Virus record (IMG/VR): IMGVR_UViG_3300024999_000030
Coordinates: 248,001-312,000 of that record
From: a virus
Length of the DNA stretch: 64,000 nt
Reading direction: 5' to 3' (one strand)
Below, in pieces: positions 51,873 through 60,687 of this stretch (positions within the stretch are counted from its first letter, which is position 1; every line of letters starts with the position of its first letter). Under the pieces are notes generated by a model. The model was given only the letters and a program-made list of their open reading frames with translations, was not told where the DNA came from and made no database searches. Made by a program: the position numbers and the translations under genes.

Positions 51873-52298
51873 ATGTTAACTACTTGTAATAAGTGCGGCT
51901 CACAAAAAGAAGTAAGGCTTAGAAAAAGTGACAATAAACCAGTGTGTATTGAATGTGGAGCAGAAGTGCCCCTCTCCAATATTATGATTGAAAATATGAA
52001 GAGGACTAACGATTATATTACCGCTTCAGATAATAAAGTACCATTTGGATGTAAGTGTGATAAGTGCGGAGCTATTGCTGAACTTATTTTTAACTCAACA
52101 ACTAATAAAGCTGAGTGTACCATTTGCCATAAGACCATGGACATTACACCGTTTATGATTAAAGCACTTCAGATTTCTGGTCATTATAATCCATCTAAAG
52201 ATTCAGTGGTTTCTCTCGAAGAGAAAGAAGAGGTTAAAAAGAATGTGCCTGGACCCAATAAGCAAACTCGTGGAGCTGTGTCACGCAAATCTAAGTAA
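51873..52298 (+). CDS. double zinc-ribbon protein, 141 aa
   Basis: Strong AGGAGG site. Two similar halves, each with two CxxC knuckles: CNKCGSQ ... CIECGAE and CDKCGAI ... CTICHKT, followed each time by a similar helix (NIMIENMKRTNDY, FMIKALQISGHY). This looks like an internal duplication. A Lys/Arg tail ends it. It overlaps the primase TOPRIM gene by 56 bases, so it may act with primase as an extra template-reading module. Confidence 0.72.
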   Translation: MLTTCNKCGSQKEVRLRKSDNKPVCIECGAEVPLSNIMIENMKRTNDYITASDNKVPFGCKCDKCGAIAELIFNSTTNKAECTICHKTMDITPFMIKALQISGHYNPSKDSVVSLEEKEEVKKNVPGPNKQTRGAVSRKSK

Positions 52299-53040
52299 CC
52301 TTCATAGAGATTATTTTATGAGACGTGGGTATAGTTCTGACGCTATGGATTCTTTTAGTGTCGGAACTTTTCCCTTAGATTTAATTGTTGCCTCATTAAA
52401 CTGTAATCAGTTAATTAATCTTAAGATTTTATACGCACCTAAGCCAGGTTCCACATTATATTATTCGGAGTTCAGGGATAGAATTATTATTCCAGTACAT
52501 GATGCATATGGTAAGGTAGTGGGTATTACTGGGAGATTGTTAACAGAGGATCCAAATAGAGGTAAATATTACAACAGCGATTACCCAAAGGTATCTACAT
52601 TATTTAATTTACATAGAGCTAAAAATGAAATTATAAAATCTGGATATGCCGTAGTAGTAGAGGGTAATTTAGATGTGGTGGCTATGTGGGATGCCGGAAT
52701 TAAAAATGTTGTGGCCTGTACTGGGGCATTTATTACTCCAAAGCAAGTTCGTAAGTTACTTAGGTATACCGATAAAGTTTTAGTGGCAACTGATAACGAT
52801 AATGCAGGTCACGCTTCTTATACTAAGTTTCTTAAAAATTCAGCGTATTATATTGAAAACAAATCGCTTAGCTCTATTAGAATTATTCCTCCATTCGGCT
52901 TAAAAGATCCAGATGATTTTATTAAAAAATATGGAGCTAACACATGTCGGGAGTGGGTTGCCGCAGGCGCCCGGCATCTCACATGCAACGATGGCAACGA
53001 TACTACTAGCTTCAAAGGAGTGTGGAATGTCTGTAAATAA
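52243..53040 (+). CDS. DnaG-type primase TOPRIM subunit (split gene)
   Basis: RNA-polymerase core of bacterial primase without the zinc domain. Order: HRDYFMRRGYSSDAMDSF, then RDRIIIPVHDAYGKVVGITGRLL, KYYNSDYPKVSTLFN, the TOPRIM Glu in VVVEGNLDVVAMW, and the Asp pair in VATDNDNAGHAS. The C-terminal helicase-binding domain is absent. The zinc domain is encoded 22 kb upstream (29760). The ATG at 52243 with GAGG before it is preferred; the overlap with the upstream gene is 56 bases. Confidence 0.87.
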   Translation: MCLDPISKLVELCHANLSNLHRDYFMRRGYSSDAMDSFSVGTFPLDLIVASLNCNQLINLKILYAPKPGSTLYYSEFRDRIIIPVHDAYGKVVGITGRLLTEDPNRGKYYNSDYPKVSTLFNLHRAKNEIIKSGYAVVVEGNLDVVAMWDAGIKNVVACTGAFITPKQVRKLLRYTDKVLVATDNDNAGHASYTKFLKNSAYYIENKSLSSIRIIPPFGLKDPDDFIKKYGANTCREWVAAGARHLTCNDGNDTTSFKGVWNVCK

Positions 53041-53617
53041 AGGACGCAGTAAGCGTTATCAATATAAGTTTAGAGAAATACCAGTGGAATCTATGGATGT
53101 TTTTTCCGATAACATGGCCCTTCACAATGCAGAAAATATATCTAGTGCACAAAAACAAAAGCAAAAAGAAGGAATTCTAGGTGCTATTTTTGAAATAGCA
53201 GACGAACAATTAACACAAAGACAAAAAGATATTTTGTATTGTAGATATGTTTTGGGCTTAACTCAGGTTGAAATAGGTAAGCGACTCGGAATTACTCAGA
53301 GTTGTGTTTCCCTTCAAATTAATGGTATTCCTAATTATACTTATTCTAAGAAACATGGTGGAATTTTACCTAAGCTTAAGAAAATGTGTGTTGGAGAAGC
53401 GGCTGTTGCCTCTGGGTCGGCTACAACTGAAGAGACAGACGCCCTTCTTAAAACAATCAAGAGTAGAATTAAAAAAGCTCATCCCGAATATACAGAAATA
53501 GATTTAACTAGAAAGGCAGTAGAGAGCTTATCAAACATGGGGAAAATATCAGATTTATTTGAAATGTTAGTTAAAGATGACATTGAGTATGACGAAGAGG
53601 ATCTTTCTCACACATAA
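53027..53617 (+). CDS. sigma-region-4-like helix-turn-helix regulator
   Basis: Start at 53027 after AAGGAG; earlier in-frame starts lie inside the primase gene. Residues ~45-105 form a sigma-4 type domain: EQLTQRQKDILYCRYVLGLTQ, then EIGKRLGITQSCVSLQING. No region 2 is present, so it cannot replace a full sigma factor. It might bind RNA polymerase or DNA as a co-regulator, like T4 late-gene or anti-sigma proteins. The C-terminal 90 residues are helical and acidic. Confidence 0.72.
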   Translation: MSVNKGRSKRYQYKFREIPVESMDVFSDNMALHNAENISSAQKQKQKEGILGAIFEIADEQLTQRQKDILYCRYVLGLTQVEIGKRLGITQSCVSLQINGIPNYTYSKKHGGILPKLKKMCVGEAAVASGSATTEETDALLKTIKSRIKKAHPEYTEIDLTRKAVESLSNMGKISDLFEMLVKDDIEYDEEDLSHT

Positions 53618-53678
53618 TCTTCCTATTAATAATTAAGTATACCATTGGCGTGAGCCATATTCTTTTGTGGAGGACACA

Positions 53679-54167
53679 ATGGGCTACTGGGAAGAGTTAG
53701 ATAAAATTGTAAAAAGAAGTACTGACAGGCAGGTAGAAGGGGGCCCTATTAATTTAAAGATTGGGTCTGAACTACCTGTCGATCAGTTTAATCTATATTT
53801 TGTTAAGACTGCTTTTGATCTTTGGCAGCTTGATCCAAACGTACAAATGGACGATGCATACTGGCGACTAGATAAGGATCGTGGTTGCTTTGTAAAGCTT
53901 TATGAGGGCCAAGCAGAATCACACGATCACCGCTGGAGTGTATATGCGGACAATGATAATGATAAGATTTCTGTAGCATACAAGGGTGATGCCATTGCCA
54001 CCATGGAGCTTAAGAGTTTTGGTTTCGGCGCGGGCATCGATTTAATTACTATTAAACGCAGTCTACTTAAATTATTAAGCACTAAAGAGGGACAGGATTC
54101 TGTTCTTAGTCTTGTAGCAGAAACTGAGCGTAAATTAATTACTCGCAAATATCCTGAGTTGTCATAA
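53679..54167 (+). CDS. hypothetical protein, 162 aa
   Basis: The start at 53679 has TGGAGG ahead. Begins MGYWEELDKIVKRS; the middle is beta-rich with repeated Asp, Trp and Tyr (AYWRLDKDRGCFVKLYEG, HRWSVYADNDNDKIS) and the end helical. It opens the long run of unknown genes to the window end. Fold not recognised. Confidence 0.62.
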   Translation: MGYWEELDKIVKRSTDRQVEGGPINLKIGSELPVDQFNLYFVKTAFDLWQLDPNVQMDDAYWRLDKDRGCFVKLYEGQAESHDHRWSVYADNDNDKISVAYKGDAIATMELKSFGFGAGIDLITIKRSLLKLLSTKEGQDSVLSLVAETERKLITRKYPELS

Positions 54168-54175
54168 GAGATGAT

Positions 54176-55006
54176 ATGAGATTAACCACAGCTGAAACTA
54201 AAGCAGATATTTTTTTATTCCCCAGACTACAGCTTATTGCTGCTAATTTAGAATTACAGGGATTATTACAAGATTTATTACAAGTGGCTTTAGATAATGA
54301 AGTGGAAGCTGAGGTAGAGGTTCCAGAAGAGGAAGCGGTTATGTCGGAAGAAAATACAATTCCCAATGAAAAAGCTCCCACTGAAACTAAATCTGAGACC
54401 TCTTCTGATTTATTAAACGTTCCCTCTTCTGAACCTTCGATTATGGAAAACAAGAGTGCCACCATTCAGGGTAAAATTAAAACAGCTGTTCAAATGGAAT
54501 CAGCTTCTAAAGCTGAAGCAACAGATGCTTTAGCCAATGTGATAGTAAAATTAGCTAATTTATCAAAACAAATTGTTAGAGTTGTAGACGGGGCATCTGA
54601 AATAACATCTACCTTGGGACTAGAAGACGATGAAGAGTTTTCAAATAAAATGTTAAAAATTCTTATATCTGGTCTTTCTTCAAAGGGAAATAATACAGCT
54701 GTAAAGAATTTTCTTAATCTTAAGGATGCTCCTAACTCTGTTCCATCAGATTTATATATTGTTATCGATGATGTAATTAAACAATATTTTGAAAAATCTG
54801 ATCATAAAAAAGAAATTACGGGCCCCATTAGACAAATATTACAAAATGGATCAGCCCGAGCCCCCTCTGCTAGAGCCCTACATCAGCATTGGTTTTTGGT
54901 GAAACTTCAATCTGAACTTAGGAAAGTTATTAAATGGACACCATCCACTACACCAACTGAGGTAGCTCCAGAGAAGAAACCAGAAGTACTTGAGGGCAAT
55001 ATATGA
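54176..55006 (+). CDS. hypothetical protein, 276 aa, acidic linker
   Basis: A helical N-terminus (LIAANLELQGLLQDLLQ) is followed by a long Glu/Ser/Thr-rich linker (~45-95), then a helical domain. Pattern and neighbours suggest a structural or scaffold-type protein. It overlaps the next start (ATGA). Not recognised. Confidence 0.58.
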   Translation: MRLTTAETKADIFLFPRLQLIAANLELQGLLQDLLQVALDNEVEAEVEVPEEEAVMSEENTIPNEKAPTETKSETSSDLLNVPSSEPSIMENKSATIQGKIKTAVQMESASKAEATDALANVIVKLANLSKQIVRVVDGASEITSTLGLEDDEEFSNKMLKILISGLSSKGNNTAVKNFLNLKDAPNSVPSDLYIVIDDVIKQYFEKSDHKKEITGPIRQILQNGSARAPSARALHQHWFLVKLQSELRKVIKWTPSTTPTEVAPEKKPEVLEGNI

Positions 55007-55944
55007 AATACGATAAATTAATTAAGTTGTCTTTTTTATCTAGAAAGCTAGAGTTATTAAAATTAGCGGAACCAATGCCCGCAGTGTCGGCTACCCCTCC
55101 ACCTAAAAAAAATCCACAACTAACAGTCAAATTAATGCAAGCATTTAGTATGTTAAGTAGTTTGGCCGCCGGTGAGGATTTGAAAATTATTGAGCAGGGT
55201 ATAGCTAAAAACCCCACTTTAAAAGAGTCGTGGGATAGAGTTAAAGGCATGCAATCTAAAATGTCGGGCAGACCAGAAATAATGAAAGATATAGAAGAGG
55301 CTAATCGCTTAGCTGTAATTTTTTGGCAAGCATTAAATAATCTTGAAACTTTATCTGAAAAAGATGTAACTGCTAGAACAAATAAAATTAAAGACTCCGT
55401 AGAGGCTTTAAAGAAAAGTGTTAATGAAATTTTAAAAAAATCTGATACTAATTCTGCTGACAACAATGCTACCCTATCAATTATGTCAATACCAGCAACC
55501 CGTAAAACGTTGCAAGATATGGCGAAGATTTTAAATGCTAGTGGGGCGTTGGAAGATACTAGAACTAATGTTCTTAATGTCGTAGCTAAACCAGAATCTA
55601 AAACGGCGTTGGCTAACATTGCCACTGGAATAACGGCCACTGATATATTATCAAAAATTGAATCAGTGGATAAGCCATTGGAAAGAAAACCGATAAGCAC
55701 TAGAGTTCCAAGCTCTCGTACAAGAACAGAGGCAGAACCAAGAGCAAAATATAAATTTAAAGGAAAGGCGGCAGCAGCCCTTAATAATATATCTAAATGG
55801 TTTGATAATTATGCAAATTTAATTGCATCTAGTATTAGATCTAGTCAAACAGATAAACTTGTAAGAAGTGGGCTTGCCTCTAAGATAGGAGAGAATCAAG
55901 TCGACGCAGTTAAAAAAGAAATCAAAAAATTAACTGGCAAATAA
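55003..55944 (+). CDS. hypothetical helical protein, 313 aa
   Basis: The first 35 residues carry SFLSRKLELLKLAEPMP, one of several K-L/T-A motifs seen in this gene block. A Pro-rich hinge (TPPPKKNPQ) leads to a long, almost purely helical, Lys/Ala/Asn-rich region. A 250-codon antisense open frame overlaps it but is an artefact of composition. Possibly a virion or scaffold protein. Confidence 0.58.
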   Translation: MKYDKLIKLSFLSRKLELLKLAEPMPAVSATPPPKKNPQLTVKLMQAFSMLSSLAAGEDLKIIEQGIAKNPTLKESWDRVKGMQSKMSGRPEIMKDIEEANRLAVIFWQALNNLETLSEKDVTARTNKIKDSVEALKKSVNEILKKSDTNSADNNATLSIMSIPATRKTLQDMAKILNASGALEDTRTNVLNVVAKPESKTALANIATGITATDILSKIESVDKPLERKPISTRVPSSRTRTEAEPRAKYKFKGKAAAALNNISKWFDNYANLIASSIRSSQTDKLVRSGLASKIGENQVDAVKKEIKKLTGK

Positions 55945-55957
55945 AATGGAGGATTAC

Positions 55958-57088
55958 ATGAGTAACAATATTTTTAGATTAGCTAGTAAACTGGCGGCGG
56001 CGTATAAGGAAATTCCTTATTCTGTCTTGAATCGCTTTCTATTAGAAAAGACAGCACAGTTCCCGCAAGATAGAGTTCTACAACACGCTGGCGCAATTAT
56101 TGAACGTCGCACAGCCAGTCAGCCTTTTGGGGTTATTACTGTTAAAGATTTAGATACTTTAATTGGTGAGTTGGCATCGTTTGGAGATACAAATCATACA
56201 CGTAATCTTTTTAGTGTATATTTAACCGAAGGGCCAGCTAACGCCCCTGCTCGTGCTGGTGAGGTTTTTACTGATGACACAAGAGAGATGAAAAATTCCA
56301 ATAAAGAAGTAGAAGATATTGCTCCTGTTGCTGGAGTAGATCCAAAAGAAATTTTTTCTGAATATACAATATCTCGCAAATATGATGCCCAGACCATAGC
56401 TAAGGGAGCGGATGTTGTTATGAGATCTGTTCAGGCTTCCTTTGGAGCAGTTCCAACTTCTATTAAATTTGCCAAGGATACAGAAAAGGGTGTTTCTTAT
56501 TTTGTTAAAGTTACGGCCAAAGTGGGTAAAATGGAAATTGAGGTCCCTATCGAGAAAACAACTATGGGATTTCATAAACCTATTTCTTTTTTATGTAAGT
56601 CCGCAGCAGAAGAGGTTATAGAATATACTCTTAATGCCGATGGCGCCGAGAAGGCCACTAATATTATCGAGCAACAAGCCTCTTTTACTTTTGATGCTTC
56701 TTGGTTGAAAATGAATTTTGCTGAATTACGTAGTGAAATGTTGAAGTCTGCCATAAAGAAAGATTATAAACAAGCAGAAGAAGCTATTCGTCTTATTGGT
56801 TCTAAATTTCCTACTATGATGAAAGCTATTCTTGATGATTTTCAACATGTCTTAGTGGCTTTTCAAAAAGCCGAGAATACTCATTTTTGCAATAAGTGTT
56901 CCTTTTATCAGCCAGCTGGGGTTAAGTCAGCCAGTGTTGATAATTACTGTGCAAGGCTAAGAGCTTCCACTAAGCAAATTGTGAAGTCCGCTAATCCAGA
57001 AGAATGTGAAATGCTAGGAGCTTCTATGAAGCGCACTATCCCTGGGTTTGAGGGAACAATAAGCACAAGCAATATCAAGCTTACTTAA
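55958..57088 (+). CDS. hypothetical protein, 376 aa, possible C-terminal zinc site
   Basis: Start at 55958 after GGAGG. The N-terminus has FRLASKLAAAYK and LLEKTAQFP, again K-[LT]-A motifs. The middle (~130-230) is alpha/beta (TSIKFAKDTEKGVSYFVKVTA). Near the end come FCNKCSFYQP, YCARLR and ECEML, a Cys group that may bind metal. Unknown; perhaps a virion protein, by neighbourhood. Confidence 0.6.
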   Translation: MSNNIFRLASKLAAAYKEIPYSVLNRFLLEKTAQFPQDRVLQHAGAIIERRTASQPFGVITVKDLDTLIGELASFGDTNHTRNLFSVYLTEGPANAPARAGEVFTDDTREMKNSNKEVEDIAPVAGVDPKEIFSEYTISRKYDAQTIAKGADVVMRSVQASFGAVPTSIKFAKDTEKGVSYFVKVTAKVGKMEIEVPIEKTTMGFHKPISFLCKSAAEEVIEYTLNADGAEKATNIIEQQASFTFDASWLKMNFAELRSEMLKSAIKKDYKQAEEAIRLIGSKFPTMMKAILDDFQHVLVAFQKAENTHFCNKCSFYQPAGVKSASVDNYCARLRASTKQIVKSANPEECEMLGASMKRTIPGFEGTISTSNIKLT

Positions 57089-57100
57089 GTGGGAGCCGTT

Positions 57101-57421
57101 ATGAATAGTAAATTAGTGGTTGCCACTTTTATAATGGCTAATGAAGTTCCAGCTCCAGGAGAACTGGAGCATGATATGATTTATGGTCCCACTTCGGTTC
57201 AAACCAGAAACTGTCCAGATATGCATGGGGTTCCTATGCAATATATAGGAGAGGGAACATATGTAAATCCTATAACTGGCCAGGTATATGATTTTAAAAA
57301 TGGTTTTAGATTAGGAGATGAAATAATATCGCCAGCCAGTATAGAGGAACAACATATAGTGGATAATCCTTTTACTAATGGTGTCCCACATGACGTATAT
57401 ACATTTAGGAGACAGATGTAA
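57101..57421 (+). CDS. hypothetical zinc-ribbon-like protein, 106 aa
   Basis: Start at 57101 after GGGAG. Contains CPDMHGVPMQYIGEGTYVNPITGQVYD, in which later CxxC positions of a ribbon are replaced (VNPIT), so the fold may be kept without metal. One-base overlap with the next gene. Role unknown. Confidence 0.55.
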   Translation: MNSKLVVATFIMANEVPAPGELEHDMIYGPTSVQTRNCPDMHGVPMQYIGEGTYVNPITGQVYDFKNGFRLGDEIISPASIEEQHIVDNPFTNGVPHDVYTFRRQM

Positions 57422-58182
57422 TGCGAGGCGCAAGTGTTGCTAGACATCCCGACATAGATCATATAATAAGGTTAGTTAAAGCCGGTCAAGGTGCACGCAA
57501 CATTACGAGTATTATTAATCGTAAATATGTAGCGGCTCCTAGATATCAAGTCAATTGGATTACCGTAAATGATTTTATTAAAAATTACTTACATTTAGAT
57601 AAAAAACAAAGAGAAGTTCTCCGGGCCGAAGCTAAGGCAAATGGAATGGTGGTCTCTAGTGGTCAAATGAAAGAATTAGCCATTCAATCAACCCTGAATC
57701 AAAAGACTGATATATTAGATATACAAGAGATATTAGCTGAGCGTGAGTTAGATGTTAAAGAAGAACTAGAAAAACTTTACGGTACAGCTCTTTCTGAAAT
57801 AGATTCGATTAATGCTAAAGTTACTTCAATGGGAGATAGGGATTTTGTTGCTGGTAAGGCCACTTTAATAGCAGCTATTGATCAGGTGCGAAAAATTATT
57901 GCGGATGTTAGAACTGATCAGTTGGAAGCTAAGCTATCTAAACATAATGACAATAATCAGGTTGTCTTAAATTTTAATCAAGTTAATGCTCACGTAGATG
58001 CTATTAAGCAAGCAGTGGTAGAAACATTTAGGGAGCAAGGTATGTTACAACAATTGCCAGATTTTCTTAATAAATTATCTGGTAAACTATCTAAGTTGAG
58101 CGAAGTTAAGGTTACAACGGCAACGGGAGAAACGGTTACAATTCAACGACAGAGTTTATCCAATGGAGGGCACGATGAATAA
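57421..58182 (+). CDS. hypothetical protein with N-terminal helix-turn-helix-like region, 253 aa
   Basis: Residues ~10-60 (HIIRLVKAGQGARNITSIIN, then ITVNDFIKNYL) resemble a winged or helix-turn-helix DNA-binding domain. The rest is helical, with a heptad stretch (EILAERELDVKEELEKLYG) and a short beta end. A small terminase subunit has a similar layout, but no large subunit gene was found nearby, so this is a guess. Confidence 0.55.
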   Translation: MRGASVARHPDIDHIIRLVKAGQGARNITSIINRKYVAAPRYQVNWITVNDFIKNYLHLDKKQREVLRAEAKANGMVVSSGQMKELAIQSTLNQKTDILDIQEILAERELDVKEELEKLYGTALSEIDSINAKVTSMGDRDFVAGKATLIAAIDQVRKIIADVRTDQLEAKLSKHNDNNQVVLNFNQVNAHVDAIKQAVVETFREQGMLQQLPDFLNKLSGKLSKLSEVKVTTATGETVTIQRQSLSNGGHDE

Positions 58183-59032
58183 AGCTGGGTATCCTCAGCC
58201 GACTACATATAATATGAATGAGTTTACAACTCAACCCACAGATTTAGAAAGATGGTCTGTGGCATATAAAAACATATGGAGGTTGGTTGAAATTACAGGC
58301 ACTCCGTTAGGACAAGCTAAGTCTATTATTTTGCGTGGATGGAAAGATACTGAGATTTCTAGATTTTCATCTTGGATGTCTTATTATGAAAATAAAGATG
58401 ACATTAAATATAAAAATGTAGATAAATTGAGTTATTTAGATTGTGATTTCAATATGATAAAACAGGCCGCGCTCAAGGTTGCTGATAACCAAAAATTGTC
58501 TACAGAAATGATTAGTCGTATTAAAGAAGCTAAAACAGTCCAAACTGTTGTTGATTTAATTTATGTGATGAAAAAAGATAAAGTAAAAACTGCAGCCGAA
58601 GAAGGCCCGCATAATAAAGAAAGAATGATGAAAATTTTTAATGTAGTTAGAGATGTTAATAATGAAGTGGCAAGAAAAAAGATAGTGCGTAACTTAGCTC
58701 GTGTCTTGTCAATGGATACAGAGGGTTTGTTTCCAGAAATTCCACAAGCGCTTTCTAAGCTTATTGATGCTTATTCATATTCCGCATCTCGAATTCAAGA
58801 TGTAATGAATAGACTTGGATTACAAATTAGTATGATTCCATCTGAAGACGATGGCGAAGAGGGAGAAAAAATTTCACCCGAGGAAGCTAAAGAGAGTTTT
58901 TTAGCTCCTAAAGAAAACAAAGAAAAGGCGAAACCATCTTCCGCTCCAACTCCCGCCATCGCCCCTTTAAATAAACCTTCAACGAAACCAGAAACGCCAA
59001 TTATTCCCAGACCAGAGAATAGAGGGGTATAA
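58175..59032 (+). CDS. hypothetical protein, 285 aa
   Basis: Start at 58175, preceded by GGAGGG. N-terminal Trp- and Tyr-rich domain (ERWSVAYKNIWRLVEIT, GWKDTEISRFSSWMSYY), helical middle, and a Pro/Lys/Ala-rich disordered tail (SSAPTPAIAPLNKPSTKP). Such tails are common in phage scaffold or connector proteins; no family matched. Confidence 0.58.
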   Translation: MNKAGYPQPTTYNMNEFTTQPTDLERWSVAYKNIWRLVEITGTPLGQAKSIILRGWKDTEISRFSSWMSYYENKDDIKYKNVDKLSYLDCDFNMIKQAALKVADNQKLSTEMISRIKEAKTVQTVVDLIYVMKKDKVKTAAEEGPHNKERMMKIFNVVRDVNNEVARKKIVRNLARVLSMDTEGLFPEIPQALSKLIDAYSYSASRIQDVMNRLGLQISMIPSEDDGEEGEKISPEEAKESFLAPKENKEKAKPSSAPTPAIAPLNKPSTKPETPIIPRPENRGV

Positions 59033-60684
59033 TGAAAGACGATATTAAAGGGCCCATGGATATAGACATTAATGACGCATCAAATTCTCCCCCAATTGCG
59101 GACACCACAATGATTGGGGGTGGCGATGATAATGTTCTTCCGTTGGACACTGACGTGAGAAAGTTAAAAATAAAACTACGAAAGATGGCAGAAGCGGATG
59201 AACCATCAAAGAAAACATCTGTATTAGGTGACGATTTATTATATGCTAAAATATATGCTCCCTTTGATGATATGGTATCTAAAACTGTTATTTTTTTCTC
59301 TTCAGACAGATTCAAAAATATTATAGATAATGATATATCATTATCTAATCACATAAGAGAAACATATGAAACTATAGAAAAAATTAGAAAACCTCAAGCC
59401 CAAAACGCAGACGTGTCTAAGTATTGGTTTATGGGGACAATAAGTAAGGTATTTAAAGCCTATGTTGATTCGGTAGATGTTAAATCTAAATCTATGTTTT
59501 CAAATGCTAATATAGCAAGTGGTATGTTGTCAACTCTTATTGAAAAACATCATGACCCCGAAGCAGGAAGTTTATATGCGGGGGGAATGGAGGAGAATGC
59601 AATCGGGTCAGCTAAGCATGTTCTTGAATTGATTAAAGATCTTAATCCACAAGAACTTGTTCAAAATGCTTTATTACATCACGCCTTTGCTAGATTATTA
59701 TATATTTATGTAACGTATCAGTGGTTCAGTTCACTTAAACGTTTGGAAGGTGGGCTATCATCTATCTATCCTACGGCTACTTTAATGTCAGTTAAATCAA
59801 AAAGAAAAATTATTTCCACTATTCAAATGGCGCTTGACTCTGCCGGATTTCTACGCCCACCTAAACCCTGGCCCTCTTCAGTGTCAGACGTTAGAATTAT
59901 ATCCTCTAAAGCTTATGAAGTTTTGGGAGATTTTCCATTTTTAGGTGTTGCTATTGATAATGATGTAGCGGTGGCCCTTGAGCGTGCTTCTAAAATTAAA
60001 GCCATAGAATTTCTTCAAAGTAATTATGATAACATTATACTAGAAAGAAAAGACAGAAAAGGAAAAGTAATATATGATAAATCTTTTTTTGACGATGTTA
60101 GTCAAATAGAAGAGATTAAAAAACAAGATAAACTTTTAATATATATGAAAATAGTAAATCAAATTTTAGCAATAAAATTACCAGAACTGTTAGATATCAA
60201 TAGATATAATTTTAAAGAAAGTCGCCTCGCTCCTAGGGCACATACCCTGAGCACTATGAAGGCTATTTCCACATTACTTTCAGCGGTTAAAACTCGTCCC
60301 CTCGCGGAAAATAAAATTGACGAGTATTCCACGTTTATTATGCAATTGATATGGGCAAAAATCCAATATGATTGGCGTACCTCTATGCAAGATTCTGATA
60401 TAATTGATTCTCCTGTGTTTGTTTCTTTAGATAAAGCTGTTTATCACGAATCTAAAGCCAGTCGAGCTAGATTTAATTTCTTTTTTAATCAACAAACAGC
60501 CCCTAAGCAAGACAAAACCATAGACACGGAGTGGTCAAAAACAGTTGTATACTCAGATAGAACAGATAAATCTTTTAATACAGCGGCAACCTGGAAGGAG
60601 ACACATCCCCTAAAACCAGAAATAAAAATACAAGATGTGGACTTAGTCGGATTGTTTAATTCAATGCTGAAAGAATTGAGGTGA
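59032..60684 (+). CDS. hypothetical protein, 550 aa
   Basis: One-base overlap with the previous gene. Acidic start with a Gly run (MIGGGDDN), a KMAEADEPSKKTS segment, then a large mostly helical body with no enzyme motif. The C-terminal ~50 residues contain FFNQQTAPKQDKT and a final helix. Part of the unknown block; possibly virion-related. Confidence 0.6.
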   Translation: MKDDIKGPMDIDINDASNSPPIADTTMIGGGDDNVLPLDTDVRKLKIKLRKMAEADEPSKKTSVLGDDLLYAKIYAPFDDMVSKTVIFFSSDRFKNIIDNDISLSNHIRETYETIEKIRKPQAQNADVSKYWFMGTISKVFKAYVDSVDVKSKSMFSNANIASGMLSTLIEKHHDPEAGSLYAGGMEENAIGSAKHVLELIKDLNPQELVQNALLHHAFARLLYIYVTYQWFSSLKRLEGGLSSIYPTATLMSVKSKRKIISTIQMALDSAGFLRPPKPWPSSVSDVRIISSKAYEVLGDFPFLGVAIDNDVAVALERASKIKAIEFLQSNYDNIILERKDRKGKVIYDKSFFDDVSQIEEIKKQDKLLIYMKIVNQILAIKLPELLDINRYNFKESRLAPRAHTLSTMKAISTLLSAVKTRPLAENKIDEYSTFIMQLIWAKIQYDWRTSMQDSDIIDSPVFVSLDKAVYHESKASRARFNFFFNQQTAPKQDKTIDTEWSKTVVYSDRTDKSFNTAATWKETHPLKPEIKIQDVDLVGLFNSMLKELR

Positions 60685-60687
60685 TAA

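Noticed and set aside
54948-55700. 250-codon minus-strand open frame, apparently hydrophobic
   Set aside because: Antisense to a helical Lys/Ala-rich gene that has proper overlaps and ribosome binding signals; antisense of such sequence is naturally open and hydrophobic.
57421-58182. Small terminase subunit
   Set aside because: An N-terminal helix-turn-helix-like region and helical body are suggestive, but no large terminase gene or signature lies nearby, so it is left as hypothetical.
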